Notes under the pieces: generated by a model
Told to the model about the DNA's origin: nothing
Database searches by the model: none
What the model saw: only the letters and a program-made list of their open reading frames with translations
Translations under genes and position numbers: made by a program
In this document: positions 25,147-33,803 of the stretch, in pieces
Position numbering within the stretch: the first letter of the stretch is position 1
How the letters are laid out: each line of letters begins with the position of its first letter
Assembly (NCBI RefSeq): GCF_021728295.1
Contig: NZ_JAKJXE010000009.1
Span: 124,001 to 188,000, forward strand
Length of the DNA: 64,000 bases
Direction: 5' to 3'
Source of the DNA: Pseudomonas petrae
GTDB taxonomy: Bacteria > Pseudomonadota > Gammaproteobacteria > Pseudomonadales > Pseudomonadaceae

Positions 25147-25236
25147 TGTAGGAGTCGGCTTGCTGGCGAAAGCGGTAGGCCAGCCACTGCAGACGTCGGC
25201 TGACACAATCGGTTCGCCAGCAAGCCGGCTCCTACG
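25147..25236. repeat. REP doublet
   Basis: Facing class A arms TGTAGGAGTCGGCTTGCTGG and CCAGCAAGCCGGCTCCTACG lie between the convergent rrf2 and DUF202 genes. Confidence 0.75.
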
Positions 25237-25264
25237 AATCCGGGCGTATGTCTGGTCGGTCCGT

Positions 25265-25615
25265 TCAGCCAGATGCCACCGCAACAATCCCCACCAGACT
25301 CAACACCATCACCGTGCAACCCAGCACCGCCACTTCACGCAACGGCGGCGGAATGCGCTCTTGGGTCATGCCCCGGGCGCTTTTGCGGTAGCGGACGTTG
25401 AGGCCGATCTGGATCAGGATGCCCGCCATCAGCGAGAGGATGACGGGCAGCAGCGCCATCAACCCAAACGGCGGAATCCAGCGCAGAAACAGGATGCACA
25501 CGCCGATCAACGTCAGCAGCGTCCGACGCCAGGCCAGCAGTGTGCGTTCGGGCTGCAGACCGGGATCGTTGTGGCGCAATGGCGTCGACGGCACGGCAGG
25601 AGTGCGCCGATTCAC
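25265..25615 (-). CDS. DUF202 membrane protein (YidG-like)
   Basis: A 116-residue inner-membrane protein. DUF202 signature LQPERTLLAWRRTLLTLIGVC precedes three hydrophobic segments. It starts with GTG at 25615, overlapping the previous gene's stop by four bases (GTGA), so it is translationally coupled to the YidH-like partner. The pair mirrors E. coli yidH-yidG. The function is not established. Confidence 0.83.
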   Translation of the reverse strand: MNRRTPAVPSTPLRHNDPGLQPERTLLAWRRTLLTLIGVCILFLRWIPPFGLMALLPVILSLMAGILIQIGLNVRYRKSARGMTQERIPPPLREVAVLGCTVMVLSLVGIVAVASG

Positions 25616-26040
25616 GACGCACCGTAAATCAGAAAGACGATCAGCCCCGCCGCCACCAACCCGCCACCCAACGACAGAATCGGCACCAGCACCGGCAGCG
25701 GCAACGGCTTGCGTTGACGCATCGCCCGTTCGACTTTCAGCCAGCGCACGCAGGCACTGGCGCTCACCAGCAAGGCCAGCACCAGCAACGACAAGGCCAC
25801 GGCCCGACGCAGCCCGGGGCTGAACACGTCGCTGGTGAAGGCTTCGACCGCAATGCCACCGGCCAGAAACGCCAGCGCCGTGCGGATCCACGCGAGAAAC
25901 GTGCGTTCGTTGGCCAGTGTAAAGCGCGGGTCAGGCTCGCAGCCGCCGCCGAGCAGCGAAGCCGACAATCGATCACGCTCGGGCGGGGTGACGGGGGCAT
26001 TGGCGGGAGGGATGACGTTGCCGGGCTCGGGGGAATTCAT
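25612..26040 (-). CDS. DUF202 membrane protein (YidH-like)
   Basis: A 142-residue inner-membrane protein with a soluble N-terminus and the DUF202 core DPRFTLANERTFLAWIRTALAFLAGGIA followed by three hydrophobic helices. It is the first gene of a two-gene unit with its DUF202 paralogue. Two DUF202 proteins in tandem suggest a heteromeric complex, but nothing in the sequence shows a role. Confidence 0.85.
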   Translation of the reverse strand: MNSPEPGNVIPPANAPVTPPERDRLSASLLGGGCEPDPRFTLANERTFLAWIRTALAFLAGGIAVEAFTSDVFSPGLRRAVALSLLVLALLVSASACVRWLKVERAMRQRKPLPLPVLVPILSLGGGLVAAGLIVFLIYGAS

Positions 26041-26145
26041 GTCGCACCGTGGTCGGGTAGATGCGACGGATCATACCGGTCATGCCCGGGAAAGGCCCGT
26101 GCCCCCAGCGACATGGGGTTGTCTGTTGCCGCAGCGTGCATAACC

Positions 26146-26278
26146 TGTAGGAGCGTGGCTTGTCCCGCGATCGGGGACGCAGTCCCCGTAAATCCTGCCA
26201 ACGCGCTGTGTTTGGAGAAACCCGTTCGCCGAGTCACGACGGGGCCCCCGCCGATCGCGGGACAAGCCACGCTCCTAC
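26146..26278. repeat. REP doublet (class C, GTGGCTTGTCCCGCGATC type)
   Basis: Facing arms GTAGGAGCGTGGCTTGTCCC at 26146 and GGGACAAGCCACGCTCCTAC ending at 26278 form a longer, more GC-rich BIME class seen only once in the window. It lies between the DUF202 pair and fucD. Confidence 0.7.
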
Positions 26279-26285
26279 CGTCAGG

Positions 26286-27596
26286 TCATCGGTTCGCCAG
26301 ATCCACCCACACCGCGCCATCGGGGTATTGGTACCGCTCCAGCGTCTCGGCATGCATTTCAATGCTGTACCCCGGCCGTTGCGGTGGCATGTAGCGGCCA
26401 CGGCGGATGACCACCGGATCAAGGAAATGCTCGTGCAGGTGATCGACGTACTCCAGCACGCGTTTGTCCAGCGAGCCGGACACGGCGATGTAATCGAACA
26501 TCGAAATGTTCTGCACGTATTCGCACAACCCGACGCCACCACCGTGCGGGCACACCGGGATGTCGAATTTGGCCGCCATCAGCAGCACGATCAGCACCTC
26601 GTTCAGCCCGCCCAGCCGGGCCGCGTCGAGCTGGCAGAAATCCAGCGCGCCGGCCTGGAACATCTGTTTGAACATCACCCGATTGTGGCAATGCTCGCCG
26701 GTCGCCACACCAATCGGCGCGATGCGCTGACGGATCGTCGCGTGGCCGAGGATGTCATCGGGGTGGGTCGGCTCTTCGATCCACCAGGGCTCGAACGCCG
26801 CCAGCCGGCGCATGTTGCTGATCGATTGCTCGACGCTCCAGACCTGATTGGCGTCCATCATCAGCGTGCGTTCCCAGCCCAGTTCGTCGCGCAGGATCGC
26901 GGCGCGGCGCATGTCTTCCTCAATGTCCGAGCCGATCTTCTGCTTGATGTGGGTCCAGCCTTCGGCCACGGCTTCGCGGGCCAGCCGGCGCATCTTCTCT
27001 TCCGAATAACCCAGCCAGCCCGGTGCGGTGGTGTAGCCCGGATAGCCCTCCCCCAGCATCTGCGCCTCGCGTTTCGCCTTGCCCGGCACTTGCCGACGGA
27101 GCAACGCGATGGCCTCTTCAGGGGTGATGGCGTCGGTGACGTAGCTGAAGTCCAGGCATTTCACTAACTGCTCGGGGGTCATGTCGGCCAATAGTTTCCA
27201 GACCGGCTTGCCTTCGACCTTGGCCCACAGGTCCCACACGGCATTGACCAGCGCAGCGGTGGCCAGATGAATCACGCCCTTTTCCGGCCCCAGCCAGCGC
27301 AACTGGCTGTCGCCTGCCGTGATGCTGTGCCAGAACGCGCCCATGTCCGCAGTGATCGCTTCCAGGTTCAGCCCCACCACGCTGGGCGCCAGGGAGTGAA
27401 TCGCGGCCGCGCAGATCTCGTTGCCCCGGCCGATGGTGAACGTCAGGCCATGGCCTTCCAGCCCGTCGGGCGAATCGGTGTGCAGCACAACGTAGGCGGC
27501 GGAATAGTCCGGCGCGCTGTTCATCGCGTCGGAACCGTCGAGGGACAGGGACGTGGGGAAGCGGATGTCGCGGACGGAGATAGAAGTGATCTGCAT
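26286..27596 (-). CDS. L-fuconate dehydratase (enolase superfamily)
   Basis: Dehydrates L-fuconate to 2-keto-3-deoxy-L-fuconate in the nonphosphorylated L-fucose pathway (FucD/ENOSF1 type). The 436 residues carry the enolase-superfamily active site at the positions known from Xanthomonas FucD: Lys218 and Lys220 in IKQKIG, metal ligands Asp248 (MDAN), Glu274 (IEEPTHPDD) and Glu301 (GEHCHN), and His351 (HGGGVG). The gene is divergent from a LysR regulator. No fucose dehydrogenase, lactonase or KDF dehydrogenase is adjacent, so the substrate could be a related 6-deoxy or pentonic acid. Confidence 0.92.
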   Translation of the reverse strand: MQITSISVRDIRFPTSLSLDGSDAMNSAPDYSAAYVVLHTDSPDGLEGHGLTFTIGRGNEICAAAIHSLAPSVVGLNLEAITADMGAFWHSITAGDSQLRWLGPEKGVIHLATAALVNAVWDLWAKVEGKPVWKLLADMTPEQLVKCLDFSYVTDAITPEEAIALLRRQVPGKAKREAQMLGEGYPGYTTAPGWLGYSEEKMRRLAREAVAEGWTHIKQKIGSDIEEDMRRAAILRDELGWERTLMMDANQVWSVEQSISNMRRLAAFEPWWIEEPTHPDDILGHATIRQRIAPIGVATGEHCHNRVMFKQMFQAGALDFCQLDAARLGGLNEVLIVLLMAAKFDIPVCPHGGGVGLCEYVQNISMFDYIAVSGSLDKRVLEYVDHLHEHFLDPVVIRRGRYMPPQRPGYSIEMHAETLERYQYPDGAVWVDLANR

Positions 27597-27685
27597 GATG
27601 GGCCCTTATTATGGGTGGCAACGCATACCTGTAGGAGTGACTGTAGGCCAATGCGCGATACAGGCATAATCGCCAAATCCTAATC

Positions 27686-27692
27686 ATCGATA
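27686..27692. promoter_or_regulatory. ATCGATA motif in the fucD-lysR divergent promoter
   Basis: ATCGATACC here resembles ATCGATAACCC at 28716-28726 in front of the UxaA-like gene. The two motifs bracket the lysR gene at the two promoters it most likely controls. The evidence is limited to this short match. Confidence 0.3.
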
Positions 27693-27703
27693 CCAAATTC
27701 GAT

Positions 27704-28666
27704 ATGTCAGACACGTCACCCTCCTCCGATCTGCCTGGCACCTTCCCGATGCTGAAAGTCTCCAGCCGGCAGATCGCGTTGCTCAATGCGTTGGGCGAAC
27801 TGGGCAATCTGCGCAAGGCCGCCACCGCCATTCACACCACCCAGCCCGCCGCCAGCCTGTTGTTGCAACAGCTGGAAGAGCGCCTCGGCGTGCAACTGTT
27901 CGAGCGCTTGCCGCGCGGCATGCAGCCGACGCTGTTCGGCGAGGTGATGATTCGCTACGCCCAGGGCGCGCTGCATGAGTTCGAATACGCCGAAGCGCAG
28001 CTGGCCGAGCTGGCGCGCGGGGCGACAGGGATGGTGCGCATCGGCACGGTCATGGGCCCGGTGCCGACGCTGCTGACCCGCGGCGTGCTGGCGTTCAAGG
28101 CCGCGCACCCGAAAGTGCGCATCGCCCTGGAAGTCGGCACCAGTGATGAGCTGCTGCCGGCATTGATTCGCGGCGATTTCGATGTGGTGCTGGGCCGACT
28201 GCCCGATCAGCTCGACGGCCAGAGCCTCGACATTCAGCTGTTCGAACAGGGCGAAAGCATGCGCATCGTCGCCCGGCCGCAGCACCCGCTGGTGGATCAC
28301 AGCGGACTGCCCCCGGCGGGCCTGACGTTGGCGGATCTGGCACCGCTGACCTGGATCCTCCACCCTATCGGCAGCCCGATGCGGCGCCAGGTTGAAAACG
28401 CATTGCAGGCGGCGCAATTGATTGAGCCGCTGGACATCATCGAAACCCGTTCGATTCTGGCAACCACCTCGATGCTCGAATCCTCGGACATGATCGCCGT
28501 GGTGCCCAATGACGTCGCCCAGCACTACGCGCGCTACGGCATGATTGCCATTCTGCCGGTGGAGTTGCCGCTGAGCATGGCCAATCTTGGACTGATGACG
28601 TCGAAAGCCCGGCCGATGTCGGCAGCGGTGAAGGCACTCCTCGCATTTCTAAGCGCCCGTTTTTAA
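27704..28666 (+). CDS. LysR-family regulator of the sugar-acid cluster
   Basis: A 320-residue LTTR. The winged HTH (about residues 18-75) has LLNALGELGNLRKAATAIHTTQPAASLLLQQLEERLGVQLFERLPRG. The periplasmic-binding-protein-like effector domain starts near residue 105. It is divergent from fucD (107-bp spacer) and upstream of the UxaA-like dehydratase, so it probably controls both directions in response to a sugar acid. It resembles the GbpR/PcaQ-type LTTRs seen next to sugar-acid genes. The SD at 27704 is poor, and an ATG at 27749 is an alternative start. Confidence 0.9.
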   Translation: MSDTSPSSDLPGTFPMLKVSSRQIALLNALGELGNLRKAATAIHTTQPAASLLLQQLEERLGVQLFERLPRGMQPTLFGEVMIRYAQGALHEFEYAEAQLAELARGATGMVRIGTVMGPVPTLLTRGVLAFKAAHPKVRIALEVGTSDELLPALIRGDFDVVLGRLPDQLDGQSLDIQLFEQGESMRIVARPQHPLVDHSGLPPAGLTLADLAPLTWILHPIGSPMRRQVENALQAAQLIEPLDIIETRSILATTSMLESSDMIAVVPNDVAQHYARYGMIAILPVELPLSMANLGLMTSKARPMSAAVKALLAFLSARF

Positions 28667-28716
28667 ATTTGCGTGTGCGGGCCCGCGTTTCCAAAGTCTC
28701 GGGCGACCCCATGAAT

Positions 28717-28735
28717 CGATAACCCTGCGTTATCG
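28717..28735. promoter_or_regulatory. inverted repeat upstream of the UxaA-like gene
   Basis: CGATAAC-CCTGC-GTTATCG is a perfect 7-bp dyad, placed about 200 bp before the dehydratase start and 50 bp after the lysR stop. It is a candidate LysR binding site. The rest of this 267-bp spacer shows no gene. Confidence 0.45.
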
Positions 28736-28933
28736 CTCAATCGAAACCTTTCATTGGGAAATTACCCACTGGCTTCATAGAGTGGCTGAAAATCGGCCAA
28801 CAACGTCCGCGCCTATGAAGCGGCTGTTTGATACGTCGTGAATAACAATAACCGGCCAGCCACGGTGCCGCTTCCTGATGGAAGCCGTCGTCTCGCACCG
28901 CTGATGCAGGCCGCAACCGTCATGAGAGGCCGC

Positions 28934-30487
28934 ATGGAACTCATCGCCAAGACGCCCGCGTTCGACAGCAGCGCGCTGTTCATCCGCCTCAACCCCCTCG
29001 ATAACGTACTGATCGCTCGCCAGGCGCTGAGCGAAGGCACGCACCTGGACGAAGAAAACGTCACCGTCTCGCAGCCGATTCCTTCCGGGCACAAGGTCGC
29101 GGCGGTGCGGGTCGAGCAGGGGGAGCCGCTGCGGCGTTACGGTCAGATCATCGGTTTCGCTTCCCAGCCCATCGACGCCGGGCAGCACGTGCACGTGCAT
29201 AACGTGGAGATGGGCGACTTCTCCCGTGACTACGCCTTTGGCGTCGACGCACACGAGACGCCGAAAACCGAGGCGTTCTTTCAGGGCATCGTGCGCGCCG
29301 ACGGACGCGTTGCGACGCGCAACTACATCGGCATTCTCACCTCGGTGAACTGCTCGGCCACCGTGGCCCGGGCCATCGCCGACCGTTTCCGTCGCGACAT
29401 TTTCCCCGAGGCCCTCGCGGACTACCCGAACATCGACGGCGTGGTCGCGCTCACCCACGGCTCGGGCTGCGCCATCGACTCCAAGGGCGAGGCCATCGAC
29501 CTGCTGCGCCGCACCCTGGCGGGCTACGCCGTGCACCCGAACTTTGCGGCGGTGCTGGTGGTTGGCCTGGGCTGCGAGACCAACCAGATTCAGGACATGC
29601 TCGACAGCCAGGGCCTGAAGGCCAGTGACCAACTGCGCGCCTTCACCATTCAGGGCACCGGCGGCACGTCAAAGACCATCGCCAGCGGCATCGCCCAAGT
29701 GCAATCGCTGCTCCCCCAGGCCAACCGGATCACCCGCGAAACCGTCAGCGCCCGGCATCTGATCGTCGGCCTGCAATGCGGCGGCTCCGACGGCTATTCC
29801 GGCATCACCGCCAACCCGGCGCTGGGCAATGCGGTGGATCGGCTGGTGGCGGCGGGTGGTACGGCGATTCTGTCGGAGACTCCAGAGATTTACGGCGCCG
29901 AGCACTTGCTGACGCGTCGCGCGGCCAATCAGGCGATCGGCGAAAAACTCATTCAGCGCATTCATTGGTGGGAAGACTACTGCCGGCGCATGAACGCCGA
30001 GCTGAACAATAACCCGTCCGCCGGCAACAAGGCGGGCGGGCTGACGACCATTCTGGAGAAATCCCTGGGTGCTGTGGCCAAGGCGGGCTCGACCAACCTG
30101 ATGGGCGTGTATGAATACGCCGAAGCCGTTCGCGCCCAGGGCCTGGTGTTCATGGACACCCCCGGCTACGACCCGGTCTCCGCCACGGGGCAAGTGGCCG
30201 GCGGCGCCAACCTGATCGCGTTCACCACCGGGCGCGGTTCCGCCTACGGTTGCGCCCCGACGCCATCGATCAAGCTGGCGACCAACAACCGCGTGTTCGA
30301 ATTTCAGGAGGAGGACATGGACGTCAATTGCGGCGGCATCGCCGACGGCACGACAACAATCGAAGAACGCGGCGCGTACGTGTTCCAGATGATGCTGGAC
30401 ATCGCCTCCGGCGCCCGCAGCAAAAGCGAGCAGCACGGTTATGGGCAAAACGAGTTCGTCCCGTGGCACATCGGGGCGGTGACCTGA
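28934..30487 (+). CDS. UxaA-family (altronate/galactarate) dehydratase
   Basis: A 517-residue sugar-acid dehydratase. An N-terminal SAF domain (about residues 10-80) precedes the UxaA/GarD catalytic region, with ARNYIGILTSVNCSATVAR, ALTHGSGCAIDSKG, LGCETNQI, LQCGGSDGYSGITANPALG and TTGRGSAYGCAPTPSIKLATN. These contain the Fe/metal cysteines and histidine of the family. D-altronate is the best-known substrate. I chose ATG 28934 because GAGAGG sits just upstream; an in-frame ATG at 28838 would add 32 unrelated residues. A MFS carrier follows, suggesting uptake plus dehydration of a hexonate. Confidence 0.88.
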   Translation: MELIAKTPAFDSSALFIRLNPLDNVLIARQALSEGTHLDEENVTVSQPIPSGHKVAAVRVEQGEPLRRYGQIIGFASQPIDAGQHVHVHNVEMGDFSRDYAFGVDAHETPKTEAFFQGIVRADGRVATRNYIGILTSVNCSATVARAIADRFRRDIFPEALADYPNIDGVVALTHGSGCAIDSKGEAIDLLRRTLAGYAVHPNFAAVLVVGLGCETNQIQDMLDSQGLKASDQLRAFTIQGTGGTSKTIASGIAQVQSLLPQANRITRETVSARHLIVGLQCGGSDGYSGITANPALGNAVDRLVAAGGTAILSETPEIYGAEHLLTRRAANQAIGEKLIQRIHWWEDYCRRMNAELNNNPSAGNKAGGLTTILEKSLGAVAKAGSTNLMGVYEYAEAVRAQGLVFMDTPGYDPVSATGQVAGGANLIAFTTGRGSAYGCAPTPSIKLATNNRVFEFQEEDMDVNCGGIADGTTTIEERGAYVFQMMLDIASGARSKSEQHGYGQNEFVPWHIGAVT

Positions 30488-30504
30488 CAGGACGGGCTGC
30501 CTTG

Positions 30505-30599
30505 GTAGGACCGGCTTCAGCCGGGAAGCTTTTCAAGCGTCACACCGCAAGATAGATGGTGCCCACACCGGCCCCTTCCCGGCTGAAGCCGGCCCTACA
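30505..30599. repeat. REP doublet (class B)
   Basis: Facing arms GTAGGACCGGCTTCAGCCGG and CCGGCTGAAGCCGGCCCTAC lie between the dehydratase and the MFS gene. They could form an mRNA-stabilising stem within the operon. Confidence 0.75.
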
Positions 30600-30645
30600 G
30601 GGACAATGAAGCTTTCAAGCCTTACAACAATAAAAAAGGTGCGCA

Positions 30646-31971
30646 ATGAAATCCCTCAAGACCTACCAGACGATCACCATCGTCTTCCTGATGCTGTTCG
30701 GGATCGTCAATTATCTGGACCGCAGCGCGCTGTCCATCGCCAACACGACGATCCAGAAAGACATGCTGATCAGCCCTTCGGAGATGGGCATTCTGTTGTC
30801 GGCGTTCTCGCTGGCCTATGCCTTCGCGCAGTTGCCGATGGGCATGATCATCGACAAGCTCGGCAGCAAGATCGCATTGGGCGGCGCGTTGATGGTGTGG
30901 TCCATCGCGCAGACGGCGTCCGGTTTCGTCAACAGCTTCAGCGGCTTCTTTGCCCTGCGCGTGCTGCTGGGGATCGGCGAGGCACCGATGTTTCCGTCAG
31001 CCGCCAAAACCCTCAACGAATGGTTCGAAGAGCATGAGCGCGGCACGCCGACGGGCATCGTCTGGTCGGCGACCTGTATCGGGCCGTGCCTGGCGCCGCC
31101 GCTGCTGACGCTGTTCATGGTCAACTTCAGCTGGCGCGGGATGTTCATCATCACGGGTGTGCTCGGCATCGTCCTGTCGCTGTGCTGGCTGATGTTCTAC
31201 AAAAGCCGCGCGCAGTACCTGAAGGAGCTGGCGGCTGAAGGTCGCGAACCAACGGTTCAGGTGATTCAGGCCGATGCTGCGCCGAAGGCTTCGTTCTTCG
31301 CCGGCTGGCTGGACCTGTTCAAGCACCGCAGCACCTGGGGCACGTTCCTCGGTTTCATGGGCGTGATCTACATGCTCTGGCTGCACCTGACCTGGCTGCC
31401 CGGCTACTTCCAGCGCGAACATGGCCTGGACCCCTATCAAACCGCCTGGGTGGTGTCGTTTGCTTATGTTTTCGGCGCGATTGGCACCATCGCCGCCGGA
31501 CGCATCTGCGATCGGCTGGTCAAGCGCGGCGTCGGCGTGCTCAACAGCCGCAAATACACAGTGATTGGCGGGTTGGTCTTCGCCGCCGTGTTCACCCTGC
31601 CGCTGACCTTCGTCACCGGACTGAGCGGTTGCGTCGCCCTGCTTTGCCTGGCGCTTTTCGGTATCAACCTGTCCAGCGCCACGGCGTGGATGGTGGTCAA
31701 TACCGTGGTCGATACCAAACGTGTGGCGTCTTTGGGTTCGATCCAGAATTTCGGCGGCTACATCGCAGGCTCCATCGCGCCGATCGTCACCGGGTTCAGC
31801 GTGCAATATTCCGGCACCTTCGCGACGGCCTTCGCGGTCAGCGCCATCGTCGCGTTGCTTTCGGCCGTCGCCTACTTCGTGCTGCTCAAAGCGCCGATCC
31901 CTGAACACACCACCACGGCGCAGAAGGACTGGCAGGCAAATGTGGATGAGGTTCAAGGGCGTCGGGTTTGA
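30646..31971 (+). CDS. MFS transporter, anion:cation symporter family (sugar-acid carrier)
   Basis: A 441-residue inner-membrane carrier with 12 predicted helices. It shows the ACS-family opening FGIVNYLDRSALSIANTTIQ and the first-loop motif GMIIDKLGSKIALGGALMVW. Relatives carry hexuronates, galactonate or glucarate with protons (ExuT, DgoT, GudP). It follows the UxaA-like dehydratase by 158 bp with a REP between, and is probably its uptake system. Confidence 0.9.
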   Translation: MKSLKTYQTITIVFLMLFGIVNYLDRSALSIANTTIQKDMLISPSEMGILLSAFSLAYAFAQLPMGMIIDKLGSKIALGGALMVWSIAQTASGFVNSFSGFFALRVLLGIGEAPMFPSAAKTLNEWFEEHERGTPTGIVWSATCIGPCLAPPLLTLFMVNFSWRGMFIITGVLGIVLSLCWLMFYKSRAQYLKELAAEGREPTVQVIQADAAPKASFFAGWLDLFKHRSTWGTFLGFMGVIYMLWLHLTWLPGYFQREHGLDPYQTAWVVSFAYVFGAIGTIAAGRICDRLVKRGVGVLNSRKYTVIGGLVFAAVFTLPLTFVTGLSGCVALLCLALFGINLSSATAWMVVNTVVDTKRVASLGSIQNFGGYIAGSIAPIVTGFSVQYSGTFATAFAVSAIVALLSAVAYFVLLKAPIPEHTTTAQKDWQANVDEVQGRRV

Positions 31972-32030
31972 TGGGCAGAGCAAGGCATGACCGGTCGGTG
32001 GAGCCCATTGCCGCCAGTCACCCTTACAAA

Positions 32031-32061
32031 GGTTGCAGCCGCTCCTGACAAAGCTGCAACC
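32031..32061 (+). terminator. hairpin after the MFS gene
   Basis: GGTTGCAG at 32031-32038 and CTGCAACC at 32054-32061 form a perfect 8-bp stem with a 15-base loop, 60 bases after the stop. No strong U-run follows, so termination is only likely. The remaining 31972-32237 spacer shows no gene. Confidence 0.4.
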
Positions 32062-32237
32062 CGACTGCAGGAAATCTCTCTCACATGATTTATACGCCAT
32101 AAATTTCCCTTCAAAATCCCGCACTTGTCCTACGCTGTGAGTCAGACGGGTCGCTGTTGCGATGCTACGTGTCCGAACGAGTGGATTGTTCGTCACAGTG
32201 GCGGGTCTGAAATCGTGGCAGTCAGCGAGGGTGGGGT

Positions 32238-33803
32238 TTGAGACAGGTAGAAGAATCGGAGTTCGGCGTCAGAAACCGTCGACTCAAGCGCATGCCGGTG
32301 TTGTGGCTGGCGGGGCTGTTTACCTTGTTGGTGTGCTTCTCGATCACCAGCATCACCGTCTGGCAATTGCGCCAGACGCGCATTCACGAGCTGGAAATCG
32401 CCAACACCAACGTCGCCAACCTCTCGCGCTCAATGGCGCAGCACGCCGATGACGCCTTCGACCAGGCGCACATCGCCGTGTCGTCGGTGGTCGAACGGCT
32501 GTCGTTCGACGGCTTCGGCGCCGCCAGTGGTTCGCGCATGCACGATTATCTACGGGCCACCGCCGCCAGCGTCGAGCAGATCCAGGGCCTGTTCATCTAC
32601 GACAAGGACGGCAACTGGGCGGCAACCTCCCTCAACCACACGCCGGCCAACGCCAATAACGCGGACCGAGAATATTTCCGCTTCCACCAATCCATCGACA
32701 GCGACCTGCCCCATGTCGGAGCGGCCATCCAGAGCCGCTCCACCGGCGACTGGATCATTCCGGTGTCGCGCCGGGTCAACGATGAGATGGGCAACTTCGC
32801 CGGTGTGGTGCTGGCCACCGTAGAATTGAATTACTTCGAACGGTTCTTCGAGCGCTTCGACATCGGCAAACGTGGCGTTATCACCCTGGCAATGGCCGAT
32901 GGCACAGTGCTCGCTCGGCGCCCGCTCCTCGAAAACGTGCACGGCATTTCCATCGCCGACGGCGAATTGTTCCGTCTTTACGTCAGGGAGCACTACGAAG
33001 GCACGGCGAACGTCGTGTCGATGCTCGACCACGAACAGCGCCTGTACGGCTACAAGAAACTGGACCGCTACCCGATGGTGGTGCTCGCCGGTCTGTCCCA
33101 GCGCGAAGTGCTCGACGAGTGGCGGCAATACGCGTGGCGCTCGCTGGCGATCATCATCTGCGTGGTGGTCGCCAACCTGCTGTTTGGCGTTTTGCTGTTC
33201 CAGCAGATCCGTTTCGGCCTCAACGCCGAATCACAGCTGCGCATTGCCAGCCACTCGCTGGAAAAACTCGCGCTCCAGGACAGCCTGACCGGCCTGGCCA
33301 ATCGTCGGCATTTTCAGGAGATTCTCGGTCTGGAGTTTCACAACGGCCAGCCGAACCTGCATCCGCTGAGCCTGATCATGATCGACATCGATTTTTTCAA
33401 GAGCTACAACGACAACTACGGCCACGTCGCCGGCGACAAATGCATCGTCGCCGTGGCCGAATGCATTCGCAGCAACCTCAACCGTACCGGCGACCTCGCG
33501 GTGCGCTACGGCGGGGAAGAAATGGCCGTTTTCCTGCCCTACAGCGAAATGCACGGCACGGTGAGTCTGGCGGAGAAGATCCGCCTGGCCGTGCTCACGC
33601 GAGCCCTGGAACATCAGGGCAATCCGATCGGCATCGTCAGCATCAGCCTGGGGGTTTACGGGTGTCAGGCGCAGGAATGCCAGACCATGGAAGACTTCGT
33701 CAAACGCGCGGATGCGGCGCTGTACGCCGCCAAGCATCAGGGCCGCAATCGCACCGTGGCCTGGCAGGAATCGACTGCGCTCAGTGCGCTGCCCGCGCCG
33801 TAA
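32238..33803 (+). CDS. membrane diguanylate cyclase with periplasmic dCACHE sensor
   Basis: Makes cyclic di-GMP from GTP. The 521 residues have a first helix (about 20-40, VLWLAGLFTLLVCFSITSITVW), a periplasmic dCACHE-like sensor (about 45-280), a second helix (LAIIICVVVANLLFGVLLF) and a GGDEF domain (about 350-515). The active site is RYGGEEMAVF, a GGEEM variant of GGEEF that should be active. An RxxD inhibitory site (RTGD) sits just before it. No EAL domain is present. The start is a TTG with a GAGGGTGGGG SD; an ATG 54 bases later is the alternative. It converges with the DeoR gene, overlapping it by 23 bases. Confidence 0.9.
   Translation: MRQVEESEFGVRNRRLKRMPVLWLAGLFTLLVCFSITSITVWQLRQTRIHELEIANTNVANLSRSMAQHADDAFDQAHIAVSSVVERLSFDGFGAASGSRMHDYLRATAASVEQIQGLFIYDKDGNWAATSLNHTPANANNADREYFRFHQSIDSDLPHVGAAIQSRSTGDWIIPVSRRVNDEMGNFAGVVLATVELNYFERFFERFDIGKRGVITLAMADGTVLARRPLLENVHGISIADGELFRLYVREHYEGTANVVSMLDHEQRLYGYKKLDRYPMVVLAGLSQREVLDEWRQYAWRSLAIIICVVVANLLFGVLLFQQIRFGLNAESQLRIASHSLEKLALQDSLTGLANRRHFQEILGLEFHNGQPNLHPLSLIMIDIDFFKSYNDNYGHVAGDKCIVAVAECIRSNLNRTGDLAVRYGGEEMAVFLPYSEMHGTVSLAEKIRLAVLTRALEHQGNPIGIVSISLGVYGCQAQECQTMEDFVKRADAALYAAKHQGRNRTVAWQESTALSALPAP

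Noticed and set aside
26146..26278. Riboswitch or attenuator before the DUF202 or fucD genes
   Set aside because: It lies downstream of fucD and upstream of the DUF202 start in the wrong orientation. Both arms are plain REP sequences.
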